Shown here: one piece after another, positions 9,447-19,203 of the stretch
Position numbering within the stretch: position 1 is the first letter of the stretch
Layout: each line of letters opens with the position of its first letter
NCBI GenBank assembly: GCA_030674155.1
Contig: CM060325.1
Location: 18,586,746-18,615,010 of the forward strand
DNA: 28,265 bases
Source: Stramonita haemastoma
Taxonomy: Eukaryota > Mollusca > Gastropoda > Neogastropoda > Muricidae
Direction of reading: 5' to 3'
Made by a program: the position numbers and the translations under genes
Notes under the pieces: generated by a model
What the model was told of the DNA's origin: nothing
The model's input: only the letters and a program-made list of their open reading frames with translations
The model's database searches: none

Positions 9447-9680
9447 TGTGCATCCTTCAGTCTCGGAAGACTATGGAGTTGCGCTCTAGGTGTTAGTTCT
9501 TAGTACAGCGTCGTTGTGGTTGACCAGTCCGACACGGGAATGACAGTGTCTATGGCAGAGGGCACAGATGAAGTCTGACGGCTGGTCTGTCTGTCTGCCT
9601 GGTCTGCAGCCTTTCTTCTCTCAATCTCTTTGCCTCGTGCTGCTGAGCAAGTGTCTCTTTGAACTTGGAGAGTGCATAAT
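9447..9680 (-). mobile_element. 5'-truncated LINE fragment: C-terminal ORF end with zinc-finger-like motif
   Basis: On the minus strand a frame starting at 9675 reads ALSKFKETLAQQHEAKR, a charged helical segment. After a shift of frame in the CAGA run (9585-9598) the protein resumes as SDFICALCHRHCHSRVGLVNH and stops at 9488-9486. The Cys-x2-Cys...Cys-His-Ser-Arg-Val-Gly-Leu-x2-His pattern is like the zinc finger that ends the reverse-transcriptase ORF of many invertebrate non-LTR elements (from memory). Only about 65 codons remain, there is no catalytic domain, and the frame is broken, so it is dead. About 40 bp of 3' untranslated sequence follows the stop. Confidence 0.7.
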
Positions 9681-9737
9681 TATAGAGACAGGGGGATAGC
9701 AAGTGGTATACATGGGTGTACACTCTGGTATGACGGG

Positions 9738-10140
9738 GGTCATTTTGGTACCACTCAGAAGGAAGGAAAAGGAGGAATATGGGGAAAGGTTGTTGTTAGC
9801 TTTTTTGGCTTGATTCCTTATACTCAGAAGAGAAGCAGGCCGTCATTTTCTGTTTAATTGGTTTTGGTTGTGTTTTTTGTGTGGTTATTTTGGTTTGATT
9901 TCAAACACTCGGAAGAGAAGTCAATCTTTTTGTTTTTTATTTTGTTTTGTTTTGTTTTATTGGTTTGGTTTCTAACACTCAGAAGAGAAGCAAGCAGTCA
10001 TTTTAAAATATTATTTTTGGTTTGATTTCTTTAAAACACATAAAAAAGTGAGCTGTGATTTTTTTTCTTGTTGCTTTTTTTGTTTTGGTTTGATTTCTAA
10101 CAGTCAGAAAGAGAAAGTAAGCTTTCATTTTTTTGTCGTG
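9738..10140. repeat. degenerate tandem array, 57-85 bp unit, about six units
   Basis: The pattern TTTTGGTTTGATTTC, then AACACTCAGAAGAGAAG, then CAAGC, then TCATTTT recurs. Unit starts are near 9741, 9803, 9888, 9958, 10015 and 10083, with unequal T-rich spacers. The fourth unit is the most diverged (AAACACATAAAAAAG in place of the CAGAAG word). The spacing differences are in T and GTTTT runs. Confidence 0.75.
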
Positions 10141-10328
10141 TTGGTTGGTTTTTCCTTTTCCGGTTTTCCACCTTCTCTTTCGATTCTCCGCTCCCTCTCT
10201 CCACCCCCTCCCCCTCCCCATCATCATATAATGCCTAGATTAGCGATGATCCAGCTTTGCTTACTGATTCAAGTACAAACACACGCCCTAGTGAAAATCT
10301 CGTAATAGATGATAATGCCCCCCAAAAC
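10141..10328. other. unique sequence, no gene
   Basis: Pyrimidine-rich sequence (10150-10230) then high-complexity sequence. Nothing recognised. Confidence 0.4.
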
Positions 10329-10509
10329 TTTTTTTTTTTTCAAACTTTTATTAAATTCATTTTTTGGTTACATAGTTATACAAAATGAAAAACATATAAA
10401 CATATTAACTTCGTTAATTCTAAGGTGTACCAAAAACTTACAGGTAAGAGAAACACCTCGATTTCTTTTCAATGCGTTAACTACAAGTTTAAAAAAAAAA
10501 AAAAAAAAA
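10329..10509 (-). mobile_element. possible short retrocopy of a 3' end (T run to A run)
   Basis: The segment opens with a T run (10329-10340). Read on the minus strand, AATAAA (10352-10347) lies six bases before the A tail, which looks like a polyadenylated 3' end. The other edge is a 19-base A run (10491-10509). I found no clear target-site duplication and no coding similarity, so this could equally be AT-rich unique sequence. Confidence 0.25.
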
Positions 10510-10650
10510 GGCGATGATGAGCGCTGATAGCGATCGATGGGGCGACAGGGCAGCAATTGTTGCAGTCATCTTCTTCAGTGCACACAACTCACTGATAGAT
10601 CGATGATGGCTGGGGTATCCTATGTCACACAGCACTGTACCGCGACCTTG
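10510..10650. other. short unique sequence
   Basis: High-complexity sequence rich in GATCGATG-like words; no feature recognised. Confidence 0.4.
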
Positions 10651-10653
10651 TGA

Positions 10654-10700
10654 ATGTGGTGTGCGTGTGTGTGTGTGTGGGTGTGGTGGGGTGGTGGTGT

Positions 10701-10765
<65 letters not shown>

Positions 10766-10863
10766 TGCTGTGGTGTGTGTGTTTGTGTGTGTGTGTGGTG
10801 TGTGGTGTGGGTGTGTGTGTGTGGGGGGGCTGTTTGTGTGTGTGTTTATGGAAAGTTTACATT

Positions 10864-10954
<91 letters not shown>

Positions 10955-11075
10955 AGAGACAGACAGAAGAGACAGAGACAGACAGACAGACAGAGACAAC
11001 AGAGACAGAGAGACAGAAAGACAAGACAGACAGACAGACAGAAGAGACAGACTGACAGACAGACTGAAACACAGA
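10654..11075. repeat. (GT)n-(GA)n-(ACAG)n compound array
   Basis: A GT array (10700-10763, then interrupted to 10842) is followed after TTTACATTGTT by a pure GA array (10867-10953). ACAG-type repeats continue to about 11065. Confidence 0.95.
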
Positions 11076-11199
11076 CACATAAAGACTCAGAAAAGAGATG
11101 ACGATAGGATAGAAACACACATAATTACCCACGTACCCCCCAAAAAAACACACATACTTAATATAAGAATTTATGAAGAGACTTAAAATGAAACTGAAC

Positions 11200-11215
11200 A
11201 CTCACACACACTCTA

Positions 11216-11246
<31 letters not shown>

Positions 11247-11300
11247 CAACACACACACACAATACACACCACACACACACACACACACCACACACAAAAC
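11200..11300. repeat. (AC)n array
   Basis: AC dinucleotide array with repeated ACAC-CACAC slips. Confidence 0.9.
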
Positions 11301-11585
11301 AAAACACAAGAAACAAACCAAAACCAGCTATTCTAAACCAGACAGACAGTACAGGCACTATAGCAGGCAGGCAGCAGGCGACGCTGACAAAAGGAAGATG
11401 GGGAGGGGTGATGTGATGTCTTGTGAAAGCCTCTGTCAGGGTCTGTGCTGCTGACGTCTGACTGACGTTTGTCACAACATTCCCCTGCTTCTTCGTCTTC
11501 CCCTCCTTTCCCCTCTCCTCCCCTCCCTGCCACTGTTCTGTATGTGGGGGGGGGGGACGGGGGGTATGGTGGGGTGGGTGGGCAC
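11301..11585. other. unique sequence then G-rich stretch, no gene
   Basis: Includes short GGCA repeats (11355-11378) and a G-rich stretch at 11545-11582. Open frames cover it on both strands, but none has a recognisable domain or continues into a credible exon. Confidence 0.45.
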
Positions 11586-11649
<64 letters not shown>

Positions 11650-11691
11650 ATGAAGTACGTGTGTATGTATGTTGTGTATGTGTGTGAATGT

Positions 11692-11728
<37 letters not shown>

Positions 11729-11816
11729 TGTGTGTTTGTGTGTACGTGTGTGTGTGTGTGTGTGTGTGTGTACGTGTGTACGTGTGTACGATGTGTGTGT
11801 GTGTATGTGTGTGTTC
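11586..11816. repeat. (GA)n followed by (GT)n
   Basis: A GA array (11588-11649) is separated by GAAGTACGTG from an interrupted GT array with TACGTG words (11660-11815). Confidence 0.95.
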
Positions 11817-12059
11817 CTCTTCTTTTAGCATCCTTCCCCCTTTATTTCTTTTTTTCTTTTTACTTTCTTAATAGTTTGCTTTTTCACCTTTCATTTTCTT
11901 GGTCATTGTCAGACAAGTCTCCCCCTCCTCTCTCTCTCTCTTGTCTCTATCTTTGTCTGTCCTCTTCTGTCTGTTCTCTCTCTTATCTGCCTCTGTCTGT
12001 CTGTCTCTCTTTCCCTCAGTCACTCCTCTCTCTCTCACCCTGTCCCTATCTCTCCCTCT

Positions 12060-12123
<64 letters not shown>

Positions 12124-12236
12124 CTTCTCTCTCTCTCTCCCTCCCTCCCTCTCTCTTGTATTTGTCTTTCTCTCTACCCCATCTTCCCTCTTTCTCCCTG
12201 CAAACCAGTTCCAGTTTTTGCTGGCATGTTGCAGGG
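11817..12236. repeat. pyrimidine tract with (CT)n core
   Basis: T-rich then CTCT/CTGT-rich sequence contains a pure CT array at 12060-12120. A short unique segment (12200-12236) leads into the duplicated block. Confidence 0.9.
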
Positions 12237-12486
12237 TGTCCCAGTAAGCAAGGTTGAAGGCTGTCGCCTCGCATTTCTGCCCTTACAGGCCACTTGTAGT
12301 CTGATCCGACAGCCCCCTTACCTTGCCTTACCTTACCTTACCTTACCCCACATGGAAACAACCACGGTAACCTTTTGTCTTTTTCTTCTTCTTCTTCAGG
12401 CCTGTCTGAATTGGTTTTGTTGTTGTTGTTGTTGTTCTTTCCTTCTTCTGTTTATGCAACTGCTCTGTTTGTCTGTCTGATTTTCT
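12237..12486 (+). repeat. local duplication, copy 1 (partner 12861-13108)
   Basis: Begins TGTCCCAGTAAG, then AGGTTGAAGGCTGTCGCCT, CATTTCTGCC, GTCTGATCCGACAGC and an ACCTT array. ACCCCACATGGAAACAACCA, TAACCTTTTGT and TGTTTATGCAACTGCTCTGT follow. Copy 2 carries the same words in the same order 624 bp downstream. Identity is roughly 85-90% by eye, with most differences in simple runs (ACCTT, TTC, GTT). No coding frame is shared between the copies. Confidence 0.85.
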
Positions 12487-12503
12487 GTCTGTTTCCGTCT
12501 GTT

Positions 12504-12504
<1 letters not shown>

Positions 12505-12590
<86 letters not shown>

Positions 12591-12600
12591 CACACACGAC
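12505..12600. repeat. (CA)n-(CGCA)n array
   Basis: A short CA array (12506-12535) runs into about fourteen CGCA units and back to CA. This is strictly alternating purine-pyrimidine sequence. Confidence 0.95.
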
Positions 12601-12860
12601 ACACACGCACCACTCTCTCTCACACACACACACACCACACATACACCCCCTCCCCCCACTTTTAGTTTTTTAGAAGACAGCATTCCTTCTGCTTCATCTG
12701 TCAGCATTCACCCAGCTTTCTGTTTATACCCCCCCCCATCCCCGCCGCCCCCCCCCCCCCCCCCCTTCAGTCTATTCCTGTCCTTCCACAAATGCTTTCT
12801 GGCATCTTCAGAAGCAGTGAGGGGGCAGAGGAGGGGGGAGGGGAGGGAGGGGGGGGGAGT
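12601..12860. other. low-complexity and C-rich spacer between duplicate copies
   Basis: CA/CT sequence, a short unique segment and a C-rich run (12729-12765) are followed by another unique segment and a G-rich stretch (12820-12858). No gene. Confidence 0.6.
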
Positions 12861-13108
12861 TGTCCCAGTAAGTAAGGTTGAAGGCTGTCGCCTTGCATTT
12901 CTGCCCCATACAAGACACTTGCAGTCTGATCCGACAGCTCCTTTACCTTACCTTACCTTTACCTTTCCTTACCTTACCTTACCCCACATGGAAACAACCA
13001 ACTGTAACCTTTTGTTTTCTTTACTTTCTTCAAGCCTGTCTGAGTTGAGGTTTTTTTTTTTTTTTTCCGTTCTTCTGTTTATGCAACTGCTCTGTCTGTG
13101 TGTTGTCT
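12861..13108 (+). repeat. local duplication, copy 2 (partner 12237-12486)
   Basis: Collinear with copy 1 from TGTCCCAGTAAG to ATGCAACTGCTCTGT. The GTT array of copy 1 is replaced by a T run, and the ACCTT array has gained ACCTTT variants. Confidence 0.85.
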
Positions 13109-13165
13109 GTCTGTGTGTTTGTCTGTCTGTATGTCTGTGTGTTTGTCTGTCTGTGTCTACCTGTT
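13095..13165. repeat. (CTGT)n / GTGTGTT repeat
   Basis: CTGT tetramers with TGTGTTTG interruptions directly follow duplicate copy 2. Copy 1 is followed by a shorter CTGT stretch in the same place. Confidence 0.85.
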
Positions 13166-13265
13166 TGCCCACACTTTTTTTTTCTCTCTCTCTCTGGCTT
13201 ATGCTATTGTTATGATGTGTGTCTGTATTGGTTCATTTTGTTGTCAAATCATGATGAATCCCTAA

Positions 13266-13525
<260 letters not shown>

Positions 13526-13629
13526 ACAGAGAGACAGACTCACGGAGGCAACAATCCACCACCACACAGACTTTAAGAGGAAAGGAACTGTCATCCCCCC
13601 ACCCCACCCCTCCCCCACCCAAAGTCTGC

Positions 13630-13661
<32 letters not shown>

Positions 13662-14156
13662 TACGTGGACATCACCTCAATCCCCCCCCCCATCTTCTTT
13701 TATACACACACAAAAAAAACAGGGACACCCACCTTGCACCCTCACATTACTCCCCTACCCCCCCGCCTCCCCCAATTTCCCCCTCTTCCTCCTCCTTCCT
13801 TCTTTCCTGCCTGCTAGGAAGAAAAGGCAGCTAGGCTATACTAGTAGTGTCCCGTTAGTCTGGTGGTATGGTCTGGCATCATTGAGACACAATGGACCAG
13901 AACACGTTCCTTCCGCCCTCTGAAGGGCACTGCCCTCCCTCCCTCCCTCCCACCCTCCACTCTCCCTCCCTCCACCTTCCTATTACCTACTACCTACCTA
14001 CCTCCCTTCTTACAGCGATCTAGTCTCTCTTTCTTACCTCCCTTTCTTTGATTCTCTCCATTCTCTGTGTGTGCGTTTGTGACTCTTTTCCTAAACTACA
14101 AATCTCTCTGTTTCTGTCTGTCTGTCTGTATTTTTATAACACTCTCTCTCCCACCA

Positions 14157-14157
<1 letters not shown>
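13526..14157. other. C-rich low-complexity and unique sequence, no gene
   Basis: CCCACCCC sequence, C and CT runs (13630-13662), CCTCC-rich stretches and CCTACC words (13985-14005) flank a short unique island (13835-13925). The island holds an imperfect hairpin: TCTGG (13872-13876) pairs with CCAGA (13897-13901), and CATTG (13880-13884) pairs with CAATG (13890-13894). No function is implied. Confidence 0.55.
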
Positions 14158-14231
<74 letters not shown>

Positions 14232-14232
14232 A
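14158..14232. repeat. (TG)n array
   Basis: Clean TG dinucleotide array, followed by TACGTGCG-type alternating sequence to about 14345. Confidence 0.95.
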
Positions 14233-14374
14233 TATGTACGTGCGTACGTGTGACATGTATGGGTAAGCGAGAATGTGTGCGTGTGTGTATGTGTAGTAGT
14301 ATATGTGTGTGTGCGTGTGTGTGCGTGCGCACACACGTGCGCACATATCTGTGCAAAAATAATGATTTTTTTCA

Positions 14375-14714
14375 AAATTTATTCTTTTATATCGAGGATA
14401 ACAGAATAAGCAATCATGTGCTTTTTTTCATCCGGTCCCCGTGTGTATGCAGTTTTGTAAATATTGTCATCTGTTCCCACCGGCACACGATGGCCTACTC
14501 TTACGAAAAGCGGAACAGGATTTAACGTGTGCGCAAGATGTTCTGCGTGCGTTCGCACACGGGGCCTCGGTTTAAAGTCTCATCCGAAGAACTTTTGGGG
14601 AGAGTGGAGTCAGCACTGATGTTAACTCCAGGAAGAAAATTTCCTCGACCGGACTCGAACCCGGGTCTTCAAATTGCCAGCGCAATGTTCTGACCACTAG
14701 GCTATCCGCCCCCC
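14375..14714 (-). mobile_element. SINE-C copy, full-length
   Basis: On the minus strand the tRNA-like head has box A TAGCCTAGTGG (14704-14694) and box B GGTTCGAGTCC (14661-14651), both excellent matches to polymerase III promoter boxes. It is followed by TGGAGTTAACATCAGTGCTG, the core CCGAGGCCCCGTGTG and GCGCACACGTTAAATCC. GCCATCGTGTGCCGGTGGGA and the tail GCTTATTCTGTTATCCTCGA come last. It is the best-preserved SINE-C here and the reference for the others. Confidence 0.88.
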
Positions 14715-15040
14715 AGTGTGAGTTCGTTAGTGTGTGCGTGTTCAAATTCCTTTAACGTCTTTTGGTTTAAATACATTTTATTCAGAAATTGGAACAAACA
14801 TTGAAAACAACAGCATTTTGGAATCATAACAAGGTCTTTTCACTACTTGTGATATTAGATGGGTGTGTGCGTGTGTGTATGTGTGCATACATGCATTTTT
14901 ATACACATGACTAATCAGATACATAAAATTACGCGTGTGAATGCATGTATCACAACACAGACATTAGCTGATTAAAAGCGGAGAATTAGAGAATAGAACT
15001 GAAAAAAAAGAAAAAAAGAACAACTAATCCCCTTCCCTTC
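14715..15040. other. unique AT-rich sequence, no gene
   Basis: High-complexity sequence with TTTTATTCAG and A-rich words; it could be old repeat-derived DNA. No coding signal. Confidence 0.45.
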
Positions 15041-15049
15041 CAACACACA

Positions 15050-15107
<58 letters not shown>

Positions 15108-15171
15108 ACACACACGTACACACATACACACACACGTACACACACACACACACACACATGTACACACACAC

Positions 15172-15229
<58 letters not shown>

Positions 15230-15250
15230 GCGCGCGCGCACACACACACA
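15041..15250. repeat. (CA)n-(CG)n-(CA)n array, strong Z-DNA former
   Basis: CA repeats with occasional GTACAC words lead into an uninterrupted CG block (about 15215-15239) and back into CA. The stretch from about 15174 to 15250 is strictly alternating pyrimidine-purine. Confidence 0.95.
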
Positions 15251-15470
15251 CCAAAAAAACAAAAGACAAAATACACCAAAAAGGGAAGTAATAAGAAAGA
15301 CAACCCGACTAAAAGCTCAGGTGCAGAACTCCCCCCCCACCCCCACCCCCACGGAAAAAAAAATCTCAAGGCAAGGGAGGTAATGGAGGACTAACTAGGA
15401 GGGTGGGAAGGGTGGGGAAGGGTGTCAAGTGAAGGTTGAAAGGGTACACACAGTGACAAAAGAGAGAGGG
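15251..15470. other. A-rich then G-rich spacer, no gene
   Basis: A-rich unique sequence, a C-rich stretch (15331-15352), and GGGTGGGAAGG words. No feature recognised. Confidence 0.45.
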
Positions 15471-15531
15471 GTGTGTGTTGTGGTTGTGTGTGTGTGTGTG
15501 TTTGTGTGTGTGTGGTGTGTGTGTGTGTGTG

Positions 15532-15609
<78 letters not shown>

Positions 15610-15645
15610 GTGGTGTGTGTGTGTGTGTAGTTGTGTGTGTGTGTG

Positions 15646-15697
<52 letters not shown>

Positions 15698-15880
15698 TGT
15701 ATGTTGTGTGTGTATGACTGTATGTATGTTTGTGGTGATGTATGTAGTGTGTGTTGTTGTGTATGTGTATGTAGTGTATGTATGTTTGTATGTAGTATGT
15801 ATGTATGTGTATGTATGTAGGTATGTATGTGTAGTTGTTGTGTGTAGTGTGTGTGTGTGTTGTGTGTGGTTGTGGTGCGC
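15471..15880. repeat. (TG)n and (TGTA)n array
   Basis: TG arrays with TTG, TGG and TAG slips (15471-15695) pass into TGTA/TATG tetranucleotide sequence (15700-15830), then TG again. Overlapping frames of 185-244 codons are repeat translations. Confidence 0.95.
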
Positions 15881-16320
15881 GCGCAGCGCAGCGCAACACA
15901 GTAGGAAGGTAGGAACAGTGAAGTGGAAAGAGGAGGAGGAGGAGGGAGACGGGGATGGGTGGGGGTGGGGGGGGTATCCACAGTGACAGACACGAGCGAT
16001 TTATAGTTCTTCTGCCATCACGCCCCCCCTCCCCCCACCACCCCAACAACTCTCCCCCTCTCCTCATTGTCACCCTCTCTACTCTTCCCACCCACCCCAC
16101 CCCTCAATTCTACACCCTCCAACCCCAAACACTTATCTATCTCCTGCTCTCTCTCTCTCAGTATACTGACAAACATCCTCCCTCCTTTTTAGTTGATACA
16201 CCTAGCCTATAGTGTCATAGATAGATAGTCTTCACTCTTCTTCTTAGCACTCTAAGTTAGAATGTGGTACTGCCTGATTTTGTTCCAAAGACAGGTACTA
16301 ACGACAGGTATAGTCTGTAA
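15881..16320. other. GGA-rich, CCCACC-rich and unique sequence, no gene
   Basis: A GCGCGCAGCGCAGCGC word (15878-15893) is followed by GGA repeats, G-rich and then C-rich sequence. A unique segment follows (16190-16320). No coding signal. Confidence 0.45.
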
Positions 16321-16324
16321 CAAG

Positions 16325-16398
16325 GAATATATATATAATATATATATTATATGTATGTGTATATATATGTATATACATATATATATGTATAGATGTAA

Positions 16399-16435
<37 letters not shown>

Positions 16436-16443
16436 CACACACA
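16325..16443. repeat. (TA)n-rich array
   Basis: TA/ATGTAT sequence with one pure TA run near 16400-16420. Cruciform-prone. Confidence 0.9.
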
Positions 16444-16514
16444 TGATTATATATACAAAACGTACGATATGTAACAAGGAAAATAATTATAACAGCATTA
16501 ACAGTAACGAATCA

Positions 16515-16603
16515 CAGAATCCCCATAGGAAACAGAATCACCATAAGAAACAGAATCCCCATAAGAAACAGAATCCCCATAAGAGACAGTATCACTATAC
16601 GAT
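16515..16603. repeat. 18-bp minisatellite, four units and a partial
   Basis: Units of CAGAATCCCCATAAGAAA begin at 16515, 16533, 16551 and 16569. A diverged fifth (CAGTATCACTATACGAT) starts at 16587. Each of the first four differs by at most two bases. Confidence 0.92.
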
Positions 16604-16744
16604 ACCGCAGTTTAGTTAGACACGAAGATAGTTATAGCAAAGAATGATTGTTGTAATGAGTCGGATCATGTAGGGGATGTAATGCGAGAATGGGTATATC
16701 TGCATGTGTGTGTGCATGCGGTGCGTGTGTGCGAGCGTGTGTGT

Positions 16745-16920
<176 letters not shown>

Positions 16921-16970
16921 AGACAAAAAACAAGAGAGAATGAGGAGAATGTGAATGTGCATACACCTGG

Positions 16971-17150
16971 CACCCGAGGTCCCGTTGGTTATTACATATT
17001 ATTTAGCGCACGTAAAAGAAATCCGGGCAACAAGAGAGTGGTCCAGTGGTGCTGCTCATGTGGCAATGCGCTCTTCTCCGGGGAGAGCAGCCCGAATTTC
17101 ACACAGAGAAAAGTATGACTTTTAAGTGGTATAAAACATAAAAAAAAAGA
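16971..17150 (+). mobile_element. SINE-A copy 3, 5'-truncated with internal deletion
   Basis: Starts in the shared core (CCGAGGTCCCGTT), followed by TTTAGCGCACGTAAAAGAAA and GGCAACAAGAGAG. After a deletion it continues with GGTGCTGCTC, GCGCTCTTCTCCGGGGAGAG and CAGCCCGAATTTCACACAGA. The tRNA-like head is absent. The tail region is the best-preserved SINE-A tail in the window. Confidence 0.82.
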
Positions 17151-17164
17151 ATTACTTCGATACT

Positions 17165-17500
17165 GCATTCATCATACTGTCAGGCGTGCACTTTCTTGTA
17201 TACATGGGTTCAAATCTTGTTCAAGAGATTTTTCCTCTGGAGTTAACTTCAGTGCTGACTCCATTCCCCCTAAAAAGTCCTTCAGACGAGACTGTAAACC
17301 GAAGTCCCGGGCGCAAACGCATGCAGAATATCGTGCACACATGTTAAAACTCGTTCCGCTTTTCTGAAGAGTAGGCTATTGTGCACTGGTGGGAATGGAT
17401 GACAAAATTGGCAAAAACTGCATACACATGGGGACTGGCTGTAAAAAAAAAGCACGCGAGTGCTTATTCCATTATCATCGAAATAAAAGAATTTTGTCTA
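17165..17500 (+). mobile_element. SINE-C copy with degenerate head
   Basis: The degenerate box B region ATGGGTTCAAATCTTG (17204-17219) leads into CTCTGGAGTTAACTTCAGTG and the core GACGAGACTGTAAACCGAAG. GTGCACACATGTTAAAACTC, GTAGGCTATTGTGCACTGG and the tail CGAGTGCTTATTCC/ATCATCGAAATAAAAGA complete it. Box A is not recognisable. Collinear with the minus-strand copy at 14375-14714. Confidence 0.85.
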
Positions 17501-17571
17501 AGAATACATGTACATACCCACGTGTGTCTGTGGACATGACAGTTACTGACGATGGCATATCCCGCCTGTAA

Positions 17572-17610
17572 GGGAGGGGGGGGGGGGTGAAGGGGGGGGA
17601 GGAAGGGAGT
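17572..17610. repeat. G-rich run
   Basis: Runs of thirteen and eight G residues separated by TGAA. A potential quadruplex immediately precedes the duplicated block. Confidence 0.85.
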
Positions 17611-17615
17611 TGTTT

Positions 17616-17815
17616 GACAGACAGGCAGACTGTTATCACCTTGGCGGTTGCCAGGGGAGCTAAAGAGCGCGTGAGTTACCTCGCCTTTTCTATCTAATCA
17701 TGCCAATTGCCTCCCTGACTAAATAATGGAGCCGGCAACCTGAGACATAAATCCATTGTGTCTGGCTGGGGCTTGCATGAAATGCTGCTTACCTCTTCTC
17801 TGTCCTCTGTCTGTA
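17616..17815 (+). other. duplicated highly conserved non-coding block, copy 1
   Basis: Bases 17616-17792 match 19540-19716 at 174 of 177 positions. From 17649 to 17792 the match is 144 consecutive identical bases. The three differences are all transitions and lie together at 17644, 17646 and 17648. All three forward frames and two reverse frames contain early stops, so it is not coding. Words resembling transcription-factor sites include TTATCACC (GATA-type, 17633), TAATCA (17695), CAATTG (17704), CATAAA (17746), CCATTGTG (Sox-type, 17753) and TGCATGAAAT (POU-like, 17774). Function as an enhancer is inference; a dispersed repeat is the main alternative. Confidence 0.75.
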
Positions 17816-18005
17816 TTCTCCTTGGATATGGGCGGTGGGGAGAAGGAGGTGGGATGTGGGATGGGGGAGGAGGGTTAGTGGAAGGAGAAGGAGGTGTATA
17901 GGGAAAGAGTTGGGGGAAAAGGTGTAAGTCTGCACACCTGTTACGTTCATGTGCGTGGTGACACAAAACATGGAAATACAATGGGGATAGAAAGGTTTGT
18001 GGACA
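17816..18005. other. G-rich purine stretch and short unique sequence
   Basis: GGTGGGGAGAAGGAGG-type sequence (17830-17915), then about 90 bp of unique sequence before SINE-A copy 4. Confidence 0.5.
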
Positions 18006-18391
18006 GTGGATCAGTGGTCTAGAGGTAACGCACCTGCCTAGAAAGTGGAAAATCCGGATTCGAAGTGTGTGGTGGTTCGAACCATGTTTGTGCATAAAAC
18101 TTTCCCCCCATTTACTACAACGTGAGTGGTGGTTCTGATATGGATTTTTTCTGTTTTAGAGATAATAATGTTTTTTTTTTTTTTTAATTTGGTCTGGATT
18201 AAACTTTTTATGGATGAGACGATAAAACTGTGGTTCTGTGAGTAACAGGCATTTGGCACATGTAAAAGAACCCAGGTCAACAAAGACAGATGTTTGTGGC
18301 AAAATTTTGTAGAAAGAAGCCATTCTGATATGGAAACAAGTACTCATGCATGCAGGAAAAGAAAAAAAAGCCAATAATGGGTGGCGCTGTG
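18006..18391 (+). mobile_element. SINE-A copy 4, most complete, 3' end missing
   Basis: The intact polymerase III boxes are box A TGGTCTAGAGG (18015-18025) and box B GGTTCGAACC (18074-18083). GAGTGGTGG, an expanded T run (18171-18185), GGATGAGACGATAAAACTG and CACATGTAAAAGAACCCAGG follow. Then come TGGCAAAATTTTGTAGAAAG, CATGCATGCAGGAAAAG and GGGTGGCGCTGTG, after which homology stops. The GAGAGCAGCCCGAATTT tail found in copies 2 and 3 is absent. Losing the 3' end while keeping the 5' end is unusual for target-primed reverse transcription and suggests a later deletion. Confidence 0.85.
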
Positions 18392-18447
18392 AAAATAGAT
18401 AAAATGTGTAACAACAAAGTCATGTAAAAATGCAAAAGGGCAGAATA

Positions 18448-18545
18448 AAAGACAGACAGACAGACAGAGAGGGGGGAGAAAGAGAAAGGGAGAAAGGGGG
18501 AGAGAGGGAGAGAGAGGAGGGGGAGAGAGAGAGAGAGAGAGAGAA

Positions 18546-18601
<56 letters not shown>

Positions 18602-18765
18602 AGAAGACAGACAGAAGACAGACAGGAAGACAGAGAGAGAGAGAGAGGAGAGAGAGCAGAGAAGAGAGACAGAGAGAAAGGAAAGGGAGAGAAAGACACA
18701 CAGCAGAAAAAAAACAGAAAGACAGAGAGACCTTGAGAGACAGAGAAAGAGAGAGGAGAGGAATA
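18448..18765. repeat. (GA)n / ACAG purine-rich array
   Basis: ACAG tetramers (18450-18468) start the tract. G/GA-rich purine sequence with a pure GA array (18566-18600) and scattered AGACAG words follow. Confidence 0.92.
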
Positions 18766-18912
18766 GACACCCCATCCCTCCCCCCCAAACACACACACAC
18801 GCAGCAAAACAAAGCAGGATAAAACAATTAAAACAGGACAATAAGAGAGGAGAAAGAGGACACAATCATAGTTGGCACAGGTGTGAAATGGACAAAAATT
18901 GAAAAAGATCAG
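18766..18912. other. short unique A-rich sequence
   Basis: No feature recognised. Confidence 0.4.
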
Positions 18913-18983
18913 GTGTGTGTGTGTGTCTGTTGTGTGTGTCTGTGTGTGTGGTGTTGGTGGTGTGTGTGTGTGTTGTGTGTGGT

Positions 18984-19045
<62 letters not shown>

Positions 19046-19203
19046 TGTGTGTGTGTTTGTGAGTGTTTGTGTGTGCGTGATAAGTGTATGTAGTATTATG
19101 TATGTATGTATGTATGTATGTATGTATGTATGTATGTATGTGATGATGTATGTATGTATGTATGTATGTATGTATGTATGTATGTATGTATGTATGTATG
19201 TTG
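18913..19203. repeat. (GT)n then (ATGT)n arrays
   Basis: A GT array with slips (18913-19070) is followed by two ATGT tetranucleotide arrays (19096-19140 and 19147-19202) separated by GATG. Confidence 0.97.

Noticed and set aside
14651..14704. Possible genuine tRNA gene on the minus strand
   Set aside because: Good A and B boxes, but the sequence continues collinearly into a SINE body shared with other copies, and I could not fold a full cloverleaf with paired acceptor ends.
15366..16100. 244-codon minus-strand frame and its 185- and 200-codon overlaps
   Set aside because: Thr-His repeat from the TG array; the opposite strand is equally open as Cys-Val, the hallmark of dinucleotide repeats.
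17649..17792. The identical block as a spliceosomal snRNA or microRNA precursor
   Set aside because: It lacks the conserved words of U1, U2, U4, U5 or U6, and the only stem seen (AGACA/TGTCT) is five base pairs with an 11-base loop.
17694..18095. 133-codon minus-strand frame overlapping the 144-bp block as a coding exon
   Set aside because: In the second copy a 7-bp insertion shifts the frame at the same place, and the only shared part is a 32-codon run that ends at a stop. Conservation is at DNA level, not codon level.
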